From DATFVA01 sp963711455 (GTDB lineage: Bacteria > Bacteroidota > Ignavibacteria > Ignavibacteriales > Ignavibacteriaceae), in contig CAVQEH010000005.1 of NCBI GenBank assembly GCA_963711455.1, positions 273,763-337,762 of the forward strand: a stretch of DNA of 64,000 nt, given 5' to 3'. Below are positions 52,935 to 62,426 of the stretch, one piece after another. The position numbers and the translations under genes were made by a program. Under the pieces are notes generated by a model. The model saw only the letters and a program-made list of their open reading frames with translations, searched no databases and had not been told where the DNA came from. The stretch's first letter is position 1; every line of letters starts with the position of its first letter.

Positions 52935-53075
52935 TATTACGGTGTCCCGGTGAGAACGGGAATGATAGGGAATCCGGTGAAAACCCGGAGCTGACGCGCA
53001 ACTGTGAGCGGAGCATTGAATAATTAACAATTATAAATTTTCAATTGCTTTGCAAAGCCAGGAAACCTGCCGTAA
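52935..53075 (+). promoter_or_regulatory. cobalamin (adenosylcobalamin-type) riboswitch
   Basis: The aptamer is read from conserved parts in order: GGTGTCCCGGTGAGAACGGG (P3/L-core), AATGATAGGGAATCCGGTGA, GAGCTGACGCGCAACTGTG (core) and the B12 box AAGCCAGGAAACCTGCC at 53055-53071. The arm between core and B12 box is extended by an AT-rich hairpin (ATAATTAACAATTATAAATTTTCAATT type). When corrinoid is bound the downstream btuB should be switched off. Confidence 0.94.
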
Positions 53076-53097
53076 AAAAATTCAATCAACCTTCGCG

Positions 53098-53181
53098 GGT
53101 GAGGTTAGATTACGAATCATTTTAAACAATTCGTTAATCCCCCACGAAGTTACTTTTCAATTACTATCACGGAGTAACTTC
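53098..53181 (+). promoter_or_regulatory. candidate expression platform with a ribosome-site sequestering hairpin
   Basis: GAAGTTACT (53146-53154) pairs perfectly with AGTAACTTC (53173-53181). That stem buries part of the GGAG Shine-Dalgarno (53171-53174) and ends at the ATG (53182). A further upstream pairing, GGTTAGATTACGAAT against ATTCGTTAATCC, could form a competing structure. This fits translational control by the riboswitch (inference). Confidence 0.65.
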
Positions 53182-55137
53182 ATGTCTTTTAAATATTTTC
53201 TTTTAGCGGGAATAGTTTTTACTATTCTCACTCCCCCTCTCTTCTCGCAGAACAGCATAATTCAGAAAGGTGATTCAACCGGGTTTTACAAAATGTCGGA
53301 TGTTGTAATAACAGCCACCAGGACAGAAACGCCATTAATAGAATTAGCCAACTCTGTTACGATTATTGATTCAGCAGAAATAGCGAATTCAAAAAAAGAT
53401 AATGTAATGGATTTGCTGAGAGATGAGTACGGGGTGAATGTTGTTCAGCAGGGCGGACCCGGAAAGCTTGCTAATGTTTTTATAAGAGGCGGTAGCCCGG
53501 ACAATACCCTTGTGCTGCTTGATGGAATTGAAATGAATATGCCGAGCGATCCCGGCAATACTTATGATTTTTCAAATCTGCCTGTTGATAATATTGAAAG
53601 AATTGAAATCCTCAGAGGACCCCAAAGCACATTATATGGCTCGGATGCTATGGCAGGAGTAATTAATATTATAACAAGAAACGGTTCGGGAAAAAATAAA
53701 TATTCTCTTTCGGCAGAAGGCGGAACCTACAACACCTATAAGCTTAATACAGGATTTAACGGTTCATATAATATTTTTAATTACCAGCTTAATCTTGACA
53801 GAATGAAAACCGATGGATTCTCTTCTGCCTCTTCCAGGTATGGTAACACTGAAAAAGACGGCGCTTCAAATTTTATCGGTTCACTTAAAACCGGGATTAA
53901 TTTTAACAATAATTCTAAACTAAATTTCTTTTACAGGTATACCAAAGGTGATGCCGGTTATGACCAGTTCGGCGGCAGATTTGGTGATGATCCGACTTAT
54001 GTTTATAATCTTGAAGAAAACTCTTTCAGAATTGAGACTGTTTATTCCAATGATAAAAATACCTGGAACGGAAAAGCCGGCATTTCTTATTTGCGTAATG
54101 TAAGAAAGTACAGCTTTGATTCAACTTTATACAACCCTTTATCTTCAACCAGCATTTATGACGGAAGAAAGATTAAGTTCGATGTTCAGAATACATTTAA
54201 CATCGCAAAACCTCTTTCATTTACTTTCGGGTTAGAGCACGAAAGAGAAACTTCAAGCAGCGACTACAATTTAATTACTGCAGGCAGTTTCAGCTCAAGT
54301 GTTTTTCCTTCAAGACATTTTACTACCCAGGGCATTTTTGCTGAAGAACAGAGTAATATATTAAACAGGCTATTCCTTAATCTCGGTATAAGATATGATT
54401 ACCACGATAAGTTTAAGGATGCAACTACATACAGAATCTCTCCTGCTTTTGTTATCTGGGAAACGGGCACCAAACTTAAAGCCACTTATGGAACAGGATT
54501 CAAGGCGCCTTCTCTTTATAATTTATTTGATCCTTTTACAGGGAATAAAAACTTAAGTCCCGAAAAAAGTACAGGCTGGGATGCCGGCATAGAACAATTC
54601 CTTTTTGAAAACAATATGACACTCGGTGCCACGTATTTCAGTAATAACTTTAGCAATTTGTTCGGGTTTGATGACAATTATAAAACTATAAATATTAACA
54701 GGGCAGAAAGCTACGGTATTGAGTTATATCTTAATTTGAAGCTGATCGATGGAATTTCATTAAAATCAAATTATACTTATACCAAAACAAAAGATTTAAG
54801 TGATAACTCACCCGATAAAAATCTTCCGCTGTTAAGAAGACCGGTTCATAAAGCAGTAATCAGTTTGAATTATTCTTTCCTTGAAAAATTTAATGCTAAT
54901 GCAGATGTAATTTTTGTCGGGGAAAGAGATGATAAATTTTTTAACGGCTCACAGGCGGAAAGAATAAAGCTTAGCAGCTATACTTTGATTAATCTTGCAG
55001 CATCATATGATATTTTCAGTTATCTTCAATTGTATGCAAAAGTAAATAATGTTTCCGATACTTATTATGAAGAAGTATACGGTTACGCTACTCCCGGGTT
55101 GTCTTTATACGGAGGATTTAAGCTTAAAATTGAATGA
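53182..55137 (+). CDS. btuB: TonB-dependent vitamin B12 receptor, BtuB-like
   Basis: 651 residues from the ATG at 53182 with GGAG at 53171-53174. Signal peptide to about residue 22. The TonB box is within DVVITATRTETP. The plug domain spans about 35-150 (VFIRGGSPDNTLVLLDGIEMN; IERIEILRGPQSTLYGSDAMAGVINIITR), and the 22-strand barrel follows to a C-terminal aromatic (GLSLYGGFKLKIE). Controlled by the riboswitch directly upstream, which supports corrinoid uptake over other siderophore-like ligands. Frame opens earlier (53050) but overlaps the aptamer. Confidence 0.93.
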   Translation: MSFKYFLLAGIVFTILTPPLFSQNSIIQKGDSTGFYKMSDVVITATRTETPLIELANSVTIIDSAEIANSKKDNVMDLLRDEYGVNVVQQGGPGKLANVFIRGGSPDNTLVLLDGIEMNMPSDPGNTYDFSNLPVDNIERIEILRGPQSTLYGSDAMAGVINIITRNGSGKNKYSLSAEGGTYNTYKLNTGFNGSYNIFNYQLNLDRMKTDGFSSASSRYGNTEKDGASNFIGSLKTGINFNNNSKLNFFYRYTKGDAGYDQFGGRFGDDPTYVYNLEENSFRIETVYSNDKNTWNGKAGISYLRNVRKYSFDSTLYNPLSSTSIYDGRKIKFDVQNTFNIAKPLSFTFGLEHERETSSSDYNLITAGSFSSSVFPSRHFTTQGIFAEEQSNILNRLFLNLGIRYDYHDKFKDATTYRISPAFVIWETGTKLKATYGTGFKAPSLYNLFDPFTGNKNLSPEKSTGWDAGIEQFLFENNMTLGATYFSNNFSNLFGFDDNYKTININRAESYGIELYLNLKLIDGISLKSNYTYTKTKDLSDNSPDKNLPLLRRPVHKAVISLNYSFLEKFNANADVIFVGERDDKFFNGSQAERIKLSSYTLINLAASYDIFSYLQLYAKVNNVSDTYYEEVYGYATPGLSLYGGFKLKIE

Positions 55138-55237
55138 CGTCATAATTTTGAACTGTTGATATTTTATCTTTATTTTTAGATCAAAATTCAGAATGAAAAA
55201 ATTTATAAATATTATAATTTAATGAAAGGAACATTAG

Positions 55238-55768
55238 ATGAACTCAAAATTAATCTCTCCAAGATTACTCGTTCTCTGTACGATGATTGCTGCTGCAGCA
55301 ATTACAAGACTAATTCCCCATCTCCCTAATTTCACAGCAATCGGGGCAATGGCATTATTCGGCGGAGCGTATTTTACAAATAAAAAACTTGCCTTTGCTG
55401 TCCCTCTTGTTGCAATGTTTTTAACTGATTTAGTACTCGGATTTCATTCGACAATTATAGCCGTTTACATTGCGTTTGCTTTAATAGTTGTAATCGGGAT
55501 GACAATGATAAGGAAAAAGAAAGCAGTCAATATTATACTTGCATCGGTGGCTGCAGCGGTTTCATTTTTTGCAATTACAAACTTTGCTTTCTGGCTTACA
55601 GGAGTGCTTTATCCTGTAACCCCTGCCGGATTAGCGGAATGTTACATTGCAGCCATTCCGTTCTTCGGATATAATTTAACAGGAAATTTGTTTTATGCCG
55701 GTATAATGTTTGGCTTGTTTGAATTTGTAAAAGTAAAATTTCCGCAGCTCATTCCTGCTAAAGTTTGA
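55238..55768 (+). CDS. DUF6580 family membrane protein, possible corrinoid-linked S-component-like transporter
   Basis: 176 residues with about five or six membrane segments. It opens RLLVLCTMIAAAAITRLIPHLPNFTAIGAMALFGGAYF, which is the DUF6580 pattern. Family members are often found in cobalamin-regulated neighbourhoods, and the compact size is like S components of ECF transporters. It lies 100 bases after btuB on the same strand, so it may share the riboswitch control. Function inferred from context only. Confidence 0.8.
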   Translation: MNSKLISPRLLVLCTMIAAAAITRLIPHLPNFTAIGAMALFGGAYFTNKKLAFAVPLVAMFLTDLVLGFHSTIIAVYIAFALIVVIGMTMIRKKKAVNIILASVAAAVSFFAITNFAFWLTGVLYPVTPAGLAECYIAAIPFFGYNLTGNLFYAGIMFGLFEFVKVKFPQLIPAKV

Positions 55769-55782
55769 ATTATTAATTGTTT

Positions 55783-55905
55783 GTAGAGCGAAACGCTGTT
55801 TCGCTCAGCTTTAATTAAATCTTTAATAATAAAATTATTTTTGAGCGATTCAACGAAGCAGCCTGTCCGTTTACCAGCCTTTTGTTGGCAGGTATCTCGC
55901 TCTGC
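55783..55905. repeat. short palindromic repeat between the DUF6580 and HAD genes
   Basis: The hairpin GAGCGAAAC/GTTTCGCTC with loop GCT at about 55787-55807 is perfect over 9 bp and could terminate transcription. It is followed by a second arm region ending in GGTATCTCGCTCTGC. Similar to palindromes dispersed in this phylum, but distinct from families A and B. Confidence 0.65.
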
Positions 55906-55910
55906 AATTT

Positions 55911-56678
55911 ATGAATACTAACATTCCAGTCCTCATAGATTTTGACGGTGTAATAAAACTCGGTGATAATATAGCCGGGGATGCTAAAGAATTTTTTTCA
56001 TTTCTTAAAGAAAATAACACCCCCTTTTTTCTTCTCAGCAATTCCACTCTCCGTACTTCTGAGGGCATGCTAAACTTTATTAAAGGAAGAGGAATAGAAA
56101 GTGATATTCCTTCGATGACCGCAGTAGATGCAACTTTGCATTACGTTAAAGAAAATTATAATAGAGTTTCGGTCTACTGCAGGGATAATTTGAAGGCATT
56201 ATTTAAAGAATTTGATACTGATGAAAATCCTGAAGCAGTTGTTCTTGGTGACATTGCGGATAAATGGACTTACGAAACCATGAACGATATATTTAGAATA
56301 GTAATTAACGGTGCCGATATTATTGCAATGCACAAGAACAGGTACTGGGAACCTGATGGAAAAACCCTCACAATGGATGCAGGAGCATTTATATCTGCAA
56401 TTGAGTACGCATCCTCAAAAGAAGCAATTCTGATAGGCAAACCTTCACCTATTTATTTTAATACAGCTCTTAAAAAACTTGGCTTTAATCCCGGTGCGGA
56501 ATTTTTAATGATCGGGGATGATCTTGAATCGGATATTAAAGCAGCACAAAATATCGGGGGTAAAGGACTACTGGTATACACAGGTAAAACAAAATATCCT
56601 CATTCTGATGACACCATCCATCCTGATTTTGAAGCAATGAATTTAAAGGAAGCCATAAATATTCTCACTGAAATTTGA
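55911..56678 (+). CDS. HAD-superfamily IIA phosphatase (NagD/HDHD2-like)
   Basis: 255 residues. Motif I is VLIDFDGVIKLGD (nucleophile Asp, class IIA), FFLLSNSTLRT is motif II (Ser/Thr), IGKPSP holds motif III Lys, and FLMIGDDLESDIKAA is motif IV with the acidic pair. The cap type C2 fits p-nitrophenyl or sugar-phosphate phosphatases of the NagD group. Substrate unknown. Lies directly downstream of the palindrome at 55783. Confidence 0.92.
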   Translation: MNTNIPVLIDFDGVIKLGDNIAGDAKEFFSFLKENNTPFFLLSNSTLRTSEGMLNFIKGRGIESDIPSMTAVDATLHYVKENYNRVSVYCRDNLKALFKEFDTDENPEAVVLGDIADKWTYETMNDIFRIVINGADIIAMHKNRYWEPDGKTLTMDAGAFISAIEYASSKEAILIGKPSPIYFNTALKKLGFNPGAEFLMIGDDLESDIKAAQNIGGKGLLVYTGKTKYPHSDDTIHPDFEAMNLKEAINILTEI

Positions 56679-56835
56679 AATAATACTTATCGGTAGTGAT
56701 TGGATTTCCCATGATCACAGGAGTAACGATCTTCGAAGGAATTCTACTGACAATATGATCAGGTTCTGTCTGAAACCGGTCTCCCCAAAAAACAACAGGT
56801 TTATTTGCTGAGTAAACAGAACGATATGAAATAAA

Positions 56836-56863
56836 AAGGCGGCATGTTTCCAAACCGCCTCTT
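56836..56863. terminator. bidirectional terminator between the HAD gene and katG
   Basis: Hairpin AGGCGG/CCGCCT around loop CATGTTTCCAAA, with A-rich and T-containing flanks, between convergent genes. Confidence 0.75.
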
Positions 56864-56906
56864 AACAATAAATAACTTCGTAACTTATTCTTTAAAAGCG
56901 CTGACT

Positions 56907-59110
56907 TCAGACCAGGTCGAAGCGGTCAAGATTCATTACCTTATTCCATACCGCCACAAAGTCCTTCACGAATTTATTTTTAGAATCTTCACATGCATAG
57001 ACTTCGGCAAGAGCACGAAGTTCCGAGTTAGAACCGAAAATGAGATCGACGATGGTGCCTGTCCATTTAACTTTTCCTGATTTACGATCATGACCTTCAA
57101 AAATATTTTTTGATTCTGAAGATGCTTTCCACTCTGTGTTTAAATCAAGCAGGTTTACAAAGAAGTCATTTGATAATGTTCCCGGGTGCTTTGTAAAAAC
57201 ACCGTGTCTGGATCCATCGAAATTTGCATTGAGAACACGCATTCCGCCAATCAGAACTGTCATCTCAGGTGCAGAAAGTGTTAAAAGCTGTGAACGGTCA
57301 ACCAGCAGTTCCTGTGCAGGGACTGCGTATTTTTTATTATAGTAGTTGCGGAATCCGTCAGCAATTGGTTCAAGAACAGCAAATGATTCCACATCTGTCT
57401 GCTCCTGTACTGCATCACCGCGTCCCGGTGTAAAAGGCACCTTCACCTTAAAGCCGGCTTTTTCTGCCGCCTGCTCAACCGCTGCACATCCACCTAAAAC
57501 GATAATATCTGCAAGCGAAACTTTCTTGTTTCCATGAGCATCATTGAAATCTTTTTGAATCTTCTTAAGCTTCTTCAATACTTTCGCTAGTTCCTCAGGA
57601 TTATTTACCTCCCAATCCTTCTGCGGTGCAAGCTGTATTCGCGCACCATTAGCACCGCCGCGTTTATCGGAACCACGGAAAGTTGATGCAGATGCCCACG
57701 CAGTTGTTATAAGTTGAGAAACAGTTAAGCCCGAACCAAGTATCTTGTTCTTAAGTTCAGCTATATCTTTATTATTGATTAATTTATGGTTAACTGCAGG
57801 TACAGGATCCTGCCAGATCAGATCTTCTGACGGCACTTCAGGACCAAGGTAACGTGCACGCGGACCCATATCGCGGTGGGTCAATTTGAACCAGGCACGT
57901 GCAAATGCATCAGCAAACTCCTCAGGATTCTCATAGAATCGCCTTGAAATTTTTTCATATACAGGGTCGAACCGCAGCGAGAGATCAGTAGTAAGCATAG
58001 TTGGTAAATGTTTCTTTGATGAATCGGCTGCATCCGGAATTTTATTTGAAGCATCTTTAGCTACCCACTGCTTAGCACCAGCAGGACTCTCTGTTAATTC
58101 CCATTCATAACCGAACAGGTTTTCAAAAAAGTTATTGCTCCATTTTGTGGGCGTTTCGGTCCATGTAACTTCTGGTCCGCCGCCGATTGTATCGCCGCCT
58201 TTACCGGAGCCAAAACTGCTTTTCCAGCCGAGACCCTGTTCCTCAATGCCGGCAGCTGCAGGTTCCGGCCCGACATATTTATCAGCCCTGGCAGCACCAT
58301 GAGCTTTGCCGAAAGTATGTCCGCCTGCAATAAGTGCCACGGTTTCTTCATCATTCATAGCCATACGGCGAAATGTTTCGCGAATGTCTATGGCTGCTGC
58401 TAAAGGATCGGGATTTCCATTCGGACCTTCGGGATTTACATAAATCAAACCCATCTGAACTGCAGCAAGCGGATTCTCAAGATCTCTTCTCCGCTATATC
58501 GCCTATCTTCGAGCCACTTACCTTCGGAACCCCAGTAAATATCTTCAGGAGATTCCCAAATATCTTCACGACCACCGCCGAAACCGAAAGTTTTGAAGCC
58601 CATAGATTCGAGTGCACAATTACCGGCTAAAATTATAAGATCTGCCCAGGAAATTTTCTTGCCGTATTTTTGTTTGACCGGCCAGAGCAGCCTGCGTGCT
58701 TTATCGAGGTTCACATTATCAGGCCAGCTATTGAGCGGTTCAAAACGCTGGGCGCCGGTGCCGCCTCCGCCCCGACCATCGGCAATACGGTAAGTTCCGG
58801 CGCTGTGCCAGGCCATTCTAATAAAGAACGGTCCGTAATGACCGAAATCTGCAGGCCACCAGTCCTCTGATTTTGTCATCAGTTTGAACAAATCTTTTTT
58901 CACCGCATTTAAATCGAGTGATTTGAATTCCTTTGCATAATCAAACTCTTCACCCATCGGATTAGATTTGGAAGAGTGCTGTCGGAGGATGTTCAGATTT
59001 AATTTATTTGGCCACCAGTCACGGTTTGATGTACCACCTCCTGCAACATGCTTTACAGGGCATTGACTTTCATCGTTAGTATTGTATGCTGAATTATTAT
59101 CTGTTCCCAT
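56907..59110 (-). pseudogene. katG: catalase-peroxidase KatG, split by a single-base frameshift
   Basis: Two open frames cover one bifunctional haem catalase-peroxidase of about 735 residues. The N-terminal frame (58445-59110) ends KWLEDRRYSGEEIL... and the C-terminal frame (56907-58454) resumes at QMGLIYVNPEGP. Reading rYSGE, then a lost base, then DLENPLAAVQMGL restores the family sequence, so one base is missing near 58485-58489. The active site is otherwise intact: Arg-Trp-His in RMAWHSAGTYR, Tyr in MGLIYVNPEG, Met in RRMAMND (the Trp-Tyr-Met adduct) and proximal His in GGHTFGKAHG. Real inactivation or an assembly error; no ribosome-binding site supports separate translation. Confidence 0.88.
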
Positions 59111-59522
59111 TGGTTATTCCTCATTATTAATAAATTGTTTTTAAGATTGGATTTGCTTTAATCTTTGATTTTAAATTTACGTATTAACTCGACTTGACAA
59201 AATTTAAAGAAATATTGATAGTTTAACAAGACATTGGTTACAAGCAGTGATCTGATGCCTTAATAAATTAATTAAAGTATCCTGAACAATGATAAATATT
59301 TAACGGTACATTGATTTCGGGGTGTTATCATTGATGAACTTAAAGAAAAAGATAGTATTAAAATATGTCCCTATTTTAAATAATTACGAACTATCTATTA
59401 TAATACATAATATTTATATTCATTTTTATCTCTTTCTCTAGTCTGATTCCTGCTGTCTAGTAAAATTCTTTCATCATAATGAACTTAAAAAGCATTTATA
59501 AATTATAAATAAGGAGAATCTT
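59111..59522. promoter_or_regulatory. divergent intergenic region between katG and the secreted protein gene
   Basis: About 410 AT-rich bases without a gene. The katG promoter and the promoter of the downstream plus-strand gene should both lie here. A ribosome-binding site (AAGGAGAATCTT, 59512-59523) precedes the ATG. No repeat seen. Confidence 0.5.
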
Positions 59523-62384
59523 ATGAAGAGATATCTACCGGTTATTCTATTTTTGGTAACATTTCTCTGCCCGACACCAAACTCATTCGCTCAGAATTCT
59601 GATTTCAATAAATTGAATACTACGGTTCCGAAAACCTTTTATAAGATGCTGTCACGTAGTTTAGACCTGCGGAATCCGAATCATAAAACAATGGAGTATA
59701 TTTTTCGCGATCAGGTTGTAGATGTATCACCAAATTTCCGTGTGCATCCCAGCTATGAACGACAATTCAATGTTCCGATTGCAAGAGGTCTTGACCCGAA
59801 TATACTATTTGCATCTGCCAGTGTTTACAATCCGGGTTCTCTTAATTTTACCGAGGGGGTATACGTTTCAACTGACGGCGGAAATAATTGGTTTGGAAGC
59901 GATACATGTTCGTCGCCGGTTATATCAAATCACAACGGCAACCCCGGACCAGGAGTTGGACCTGACAGCAGATTGTATTTGTCATACTTTTATAATAGTT
60001 ATAGCACAATCCGAGTATCATACTCAACGGATTATGGAGCAACCTGGTCGGCTGGTACGTCTCTACAATCCGGCAGTACATTCAATTATAACAAAACAGC
60101 AGTAGATAATTTACCTGCGAGTCCTTATTTCGGAAGAGCATATGTTGCCTGGATGGATTACAGCATTGTTCCGGCAGGCATAGCAGTTTCTTACAGCACA
60201 AATGGAGGTGTTAACTGGTCAGCACATCAGGATATAAATACAGAATCTTCCGGTCATTTCTTCCATAGTATGAGTCCTGCAGTTGGTCCCGATGGTAGTG
60301 TTTATATAGCATATCAGAATGAGCTTACCGGCTCTTCGCACACAGGAGATTTTATTGGACTTGCAAAATCCACTGACGGCGGAGTAACCTGGACATATAA
60401 TAATGATGTTTATGATTGTAATGGCGTCACTGCTTTTATTCCGTTCATAGACAGCGATCCTATATTAATTTATGATTTTCCATCGATGGCAATTGATAAC
60501 TCAGGTGGTCCAAGAAACGGCTGGATTTATATTGTAACAGCAGAAAAATTTCTGGCTCCTGCGGGAACCGATCTGGATATCATTATGCATGTTTCATCAG
60601 ATGGCGGATCAACATGGTCGTCAGGAATAAGAGTAAATCAGGATCCTGTAAATAACGGACAGTATCAATATACCCCTGCTGTATGTGTAGGAGAAGATGG
60701 TGCAGTTAATGTTGTTTATTATGATACTAGAAATGCAACAATAATCGGGGGAATACCTGATTCAGCACAGGTTTATATTTCAAGATCAACCGATGGAGGA
60801 ACAAGTTTTGAAGATGTTCCTGTTAGTGATCATAGGTTCCAGCCAAAACCAATACAGGAATTAGGTGCAGGACAACAGGGAGATTATATAGGTATTGTTG
60901 AATCCAATGGAACTGTTTTTCCTTACTGGTGCGATGACTTCACCGGGATTTACCAGGCGTGGACAACTAAGGTAACATTCTCTCCTCTCTGCCCGGTTGA
61001 AACTGCAGCAAATCCAAATCCTCCGGATGGGACTATAAACGTTGATATCAATCTTTCCCAGTTAACCTGGTCAAATGGAACAGGTGCTAATACAAATGAA
61101 CTTTATTTCGGTACAGATCCATCATCTTTATCCCTGGTACAATCAGGTTCGCTTGCAACTTACTGGACAATTGACCCGGGCTATTTACCACTGGATTATT
61201 ATACGAATTATTACTGGAAAGTTGTTGAGACCGGAGATACCTGTAACTCCGAAATAACCTTTCGTTTTAGAACCGAGCATGCACCAAATTCCCAACCGGG
61301 TTCCGATACTCTTTATCCTCAGAGTGCACAGTTCTGGACGGGAACCACTGAAGGCACCGTAAAAATAGACGGGGGAATAAACGCAGTTTATCATAATGTT
61401 GGATGGGCTGTATTTGACATCAGTTCTATACCAGCTAATGCTGTTGTTAATGGTGTAACATTCAGAGGTTTTGTCAGCTATACGAATTTTCCTTTCTGGA
61501 GTGCTACACCAATGGGAAGTCTTAACCCTGTTTCAGATAATGCTGCAGCAATTAAAGATCAGATCCTTGCAAGTTACAACCAAAACATTGCGTATATATA
61601 TTCAGATGAAACAGTAAACTTTATGACAGGCTGGCATGAATATCCTATGGACAATAGTGCTGTACCGGATATTCAGAATGCAGTCACTTCATCACAGGGC
61701 TGGTTTGCGATTGGTATTGTTGACCGTGATTTTTCTGAATTTTATCAGATTAATTTTGAAGGATGGTCAGATCCCAATCCTCCCAACATAATTGTTGACT
61801 ATGAAGTGACTCCTGTTGAATTAATATCATTTAAGGCAAATGTAATTGAAGGTAATGTTTCATTAAACTGGCAGACAGCTACTGAAACTAATAATAAGGG
61901 TTTTGAGGTGGAAAGAAGTTCAACGTCAGAGGTCAGTGGACAGACAGGATGGAAGAAGATTGGTTATGTTGGTGGGAATGGTACATCAACAGAAACCCAT
62001 TTATATTCTTATACAGACAAAGATGTTATCCCCGGAAAATATTCTTATCGATTGAAACAGATTGACTTTGACGGTAAATCGGAGTATTCCAAAGAAGTTG
62101 AAGTAGATGTAAATGCACCTGCAGTATTTGTGCTCCAGCAGAATTATCCCAACCCATTCAATCCGACAACAATGATTAAGTATTCAATTCCTTTGGATCA
62201 GCATGTAAGATTGAATGTATTTAACCTGCTTGGACAGAAGGTAATAACTCTTTTAGATGGAATGCAGAAAGCAGGTCAGCACGAAGTAAACTTCAATGCA
62301 TCGAACCTTGCAAGCGGCATTTATTTCTACAAACTGGAAGCAGGAAATCAGTCCTCAATTAAGAAGCTGATATTAATGAAATAA
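59523..62384 (+). CDS. large secreted protein with BNR/sialidase-like repeats and T9SS sorting domain
   Basis: 953 residues. Signal peptide to about residue 24. Six Asp-box motifs lie between about residues 115 and 420 (STDGGNNWFG, STDYGATW, STNGGVNWS, STDGGVTW, SSDGGSTW, STDGGTSF), the pattern of sialidase-like beta propellers. A fibronectin or Ig-like stretch with NPNPPDG follows (about 495-585), then a module (about 590-755) shared with the next gene. The C-terminal T9SS domain has QQNYPNPFNPTTMIKYSIP and SGIYFYKLEA. Catalytic sialidase residues cannot be confirmed; it may be a carbohydrate-binding protein. Confidence 0.9.
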   Translation: MKRYLPVILFLVTFLCPTPNSFAQNSDFNKLNTTVPKTFYKMLSRSLDLRNPNHKTMEYIFRDQVVDVSPNFRVHPSYERQFNVPIARGLDPNILFASASVYNPGSLNFTEGVYVSTDGGNNWFGSDTCSSPVISNHNGNPGPGVGPDSRLYLSYFYNSYSTIRVSYSTDYGATWSAGTSLQSGSTFNYNKTAVDNLPASPYFGRAYVAWMDYSIVPAGIAVSYSTNGGVNWSAHQDINTESSGHFFHSMSPAVGPDGSVYIAYQNELTGSSHTGDFIGLAKSTDGGVTWTYNNDVYDCNGVTAFIPFIDSDPILIYDFPSMAIDNSGGPRNGWIYIVTAEKFLAPAGTDLDIIMHVSSDGGSTWSSGIRVNQDPVNNGQYQYTPAVCVGEDGAVNVVYYDTRNATIIGGIPDSAQVYISRSTDGGTSFEDVPVSDHRFQPKPIQELGAGQQGDYIGIVESNGTVFPYWCDDFTGIYQAWTTKVTFSPLCPVETAANPNPPDGTINVDINLSQLTWSNGTGANTNELYFGTDPSSLSLVQSGSLATYWTIDPGYLPLDYYTNYYWKVVETGDTCNSEITFRFRTEHAPNSQPGSDTLYPQSAQFWTGTTEGTVKIDGGINAVYHNVGWAVFDISSIPANAVVNGVTFRGFVSYTNFPFWSATPMGSLNPVSDNAAAIKDQILASYNQNIAYIYSDETVNFMTGWHEYPMDNSAVPDIQNAVTSSQGWFAIGIVDRDFSEFYQINFEGWSDPNPPNIIVDYEVTPVELISFKANVIEGNVSLNWQTATETNNKGFEVERSSTSEVSGQTGWKKIGYVGGNGTSTETHLYSYTDKDVIPGKYSYRLKQIDFDGKSEYSKEVEVDVNAPAVFVLQQNYPNPFNPTTMIKYSIPLDQHVRLNVFNLLGQKVITLLDGMQKAGQHEVNFNASNLASGIYFYKLEAGNQSSIKKLILMK

Positions 62385-62426
62385 GAAGATAAAAATTTTG
62401 AATTAAACGATTTAAAGGAGATTGTA

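Noticed and set aside
56665..56868. A 67-codon open frame on the minus strand after the HAD gene
   Set aside because: The sequence looks vaguely protein-like (VVFWGDRFQTEP), but the frame spans the HAD stop and a terminator hairpin, has no ribosome-binding site and shows no recognised family.
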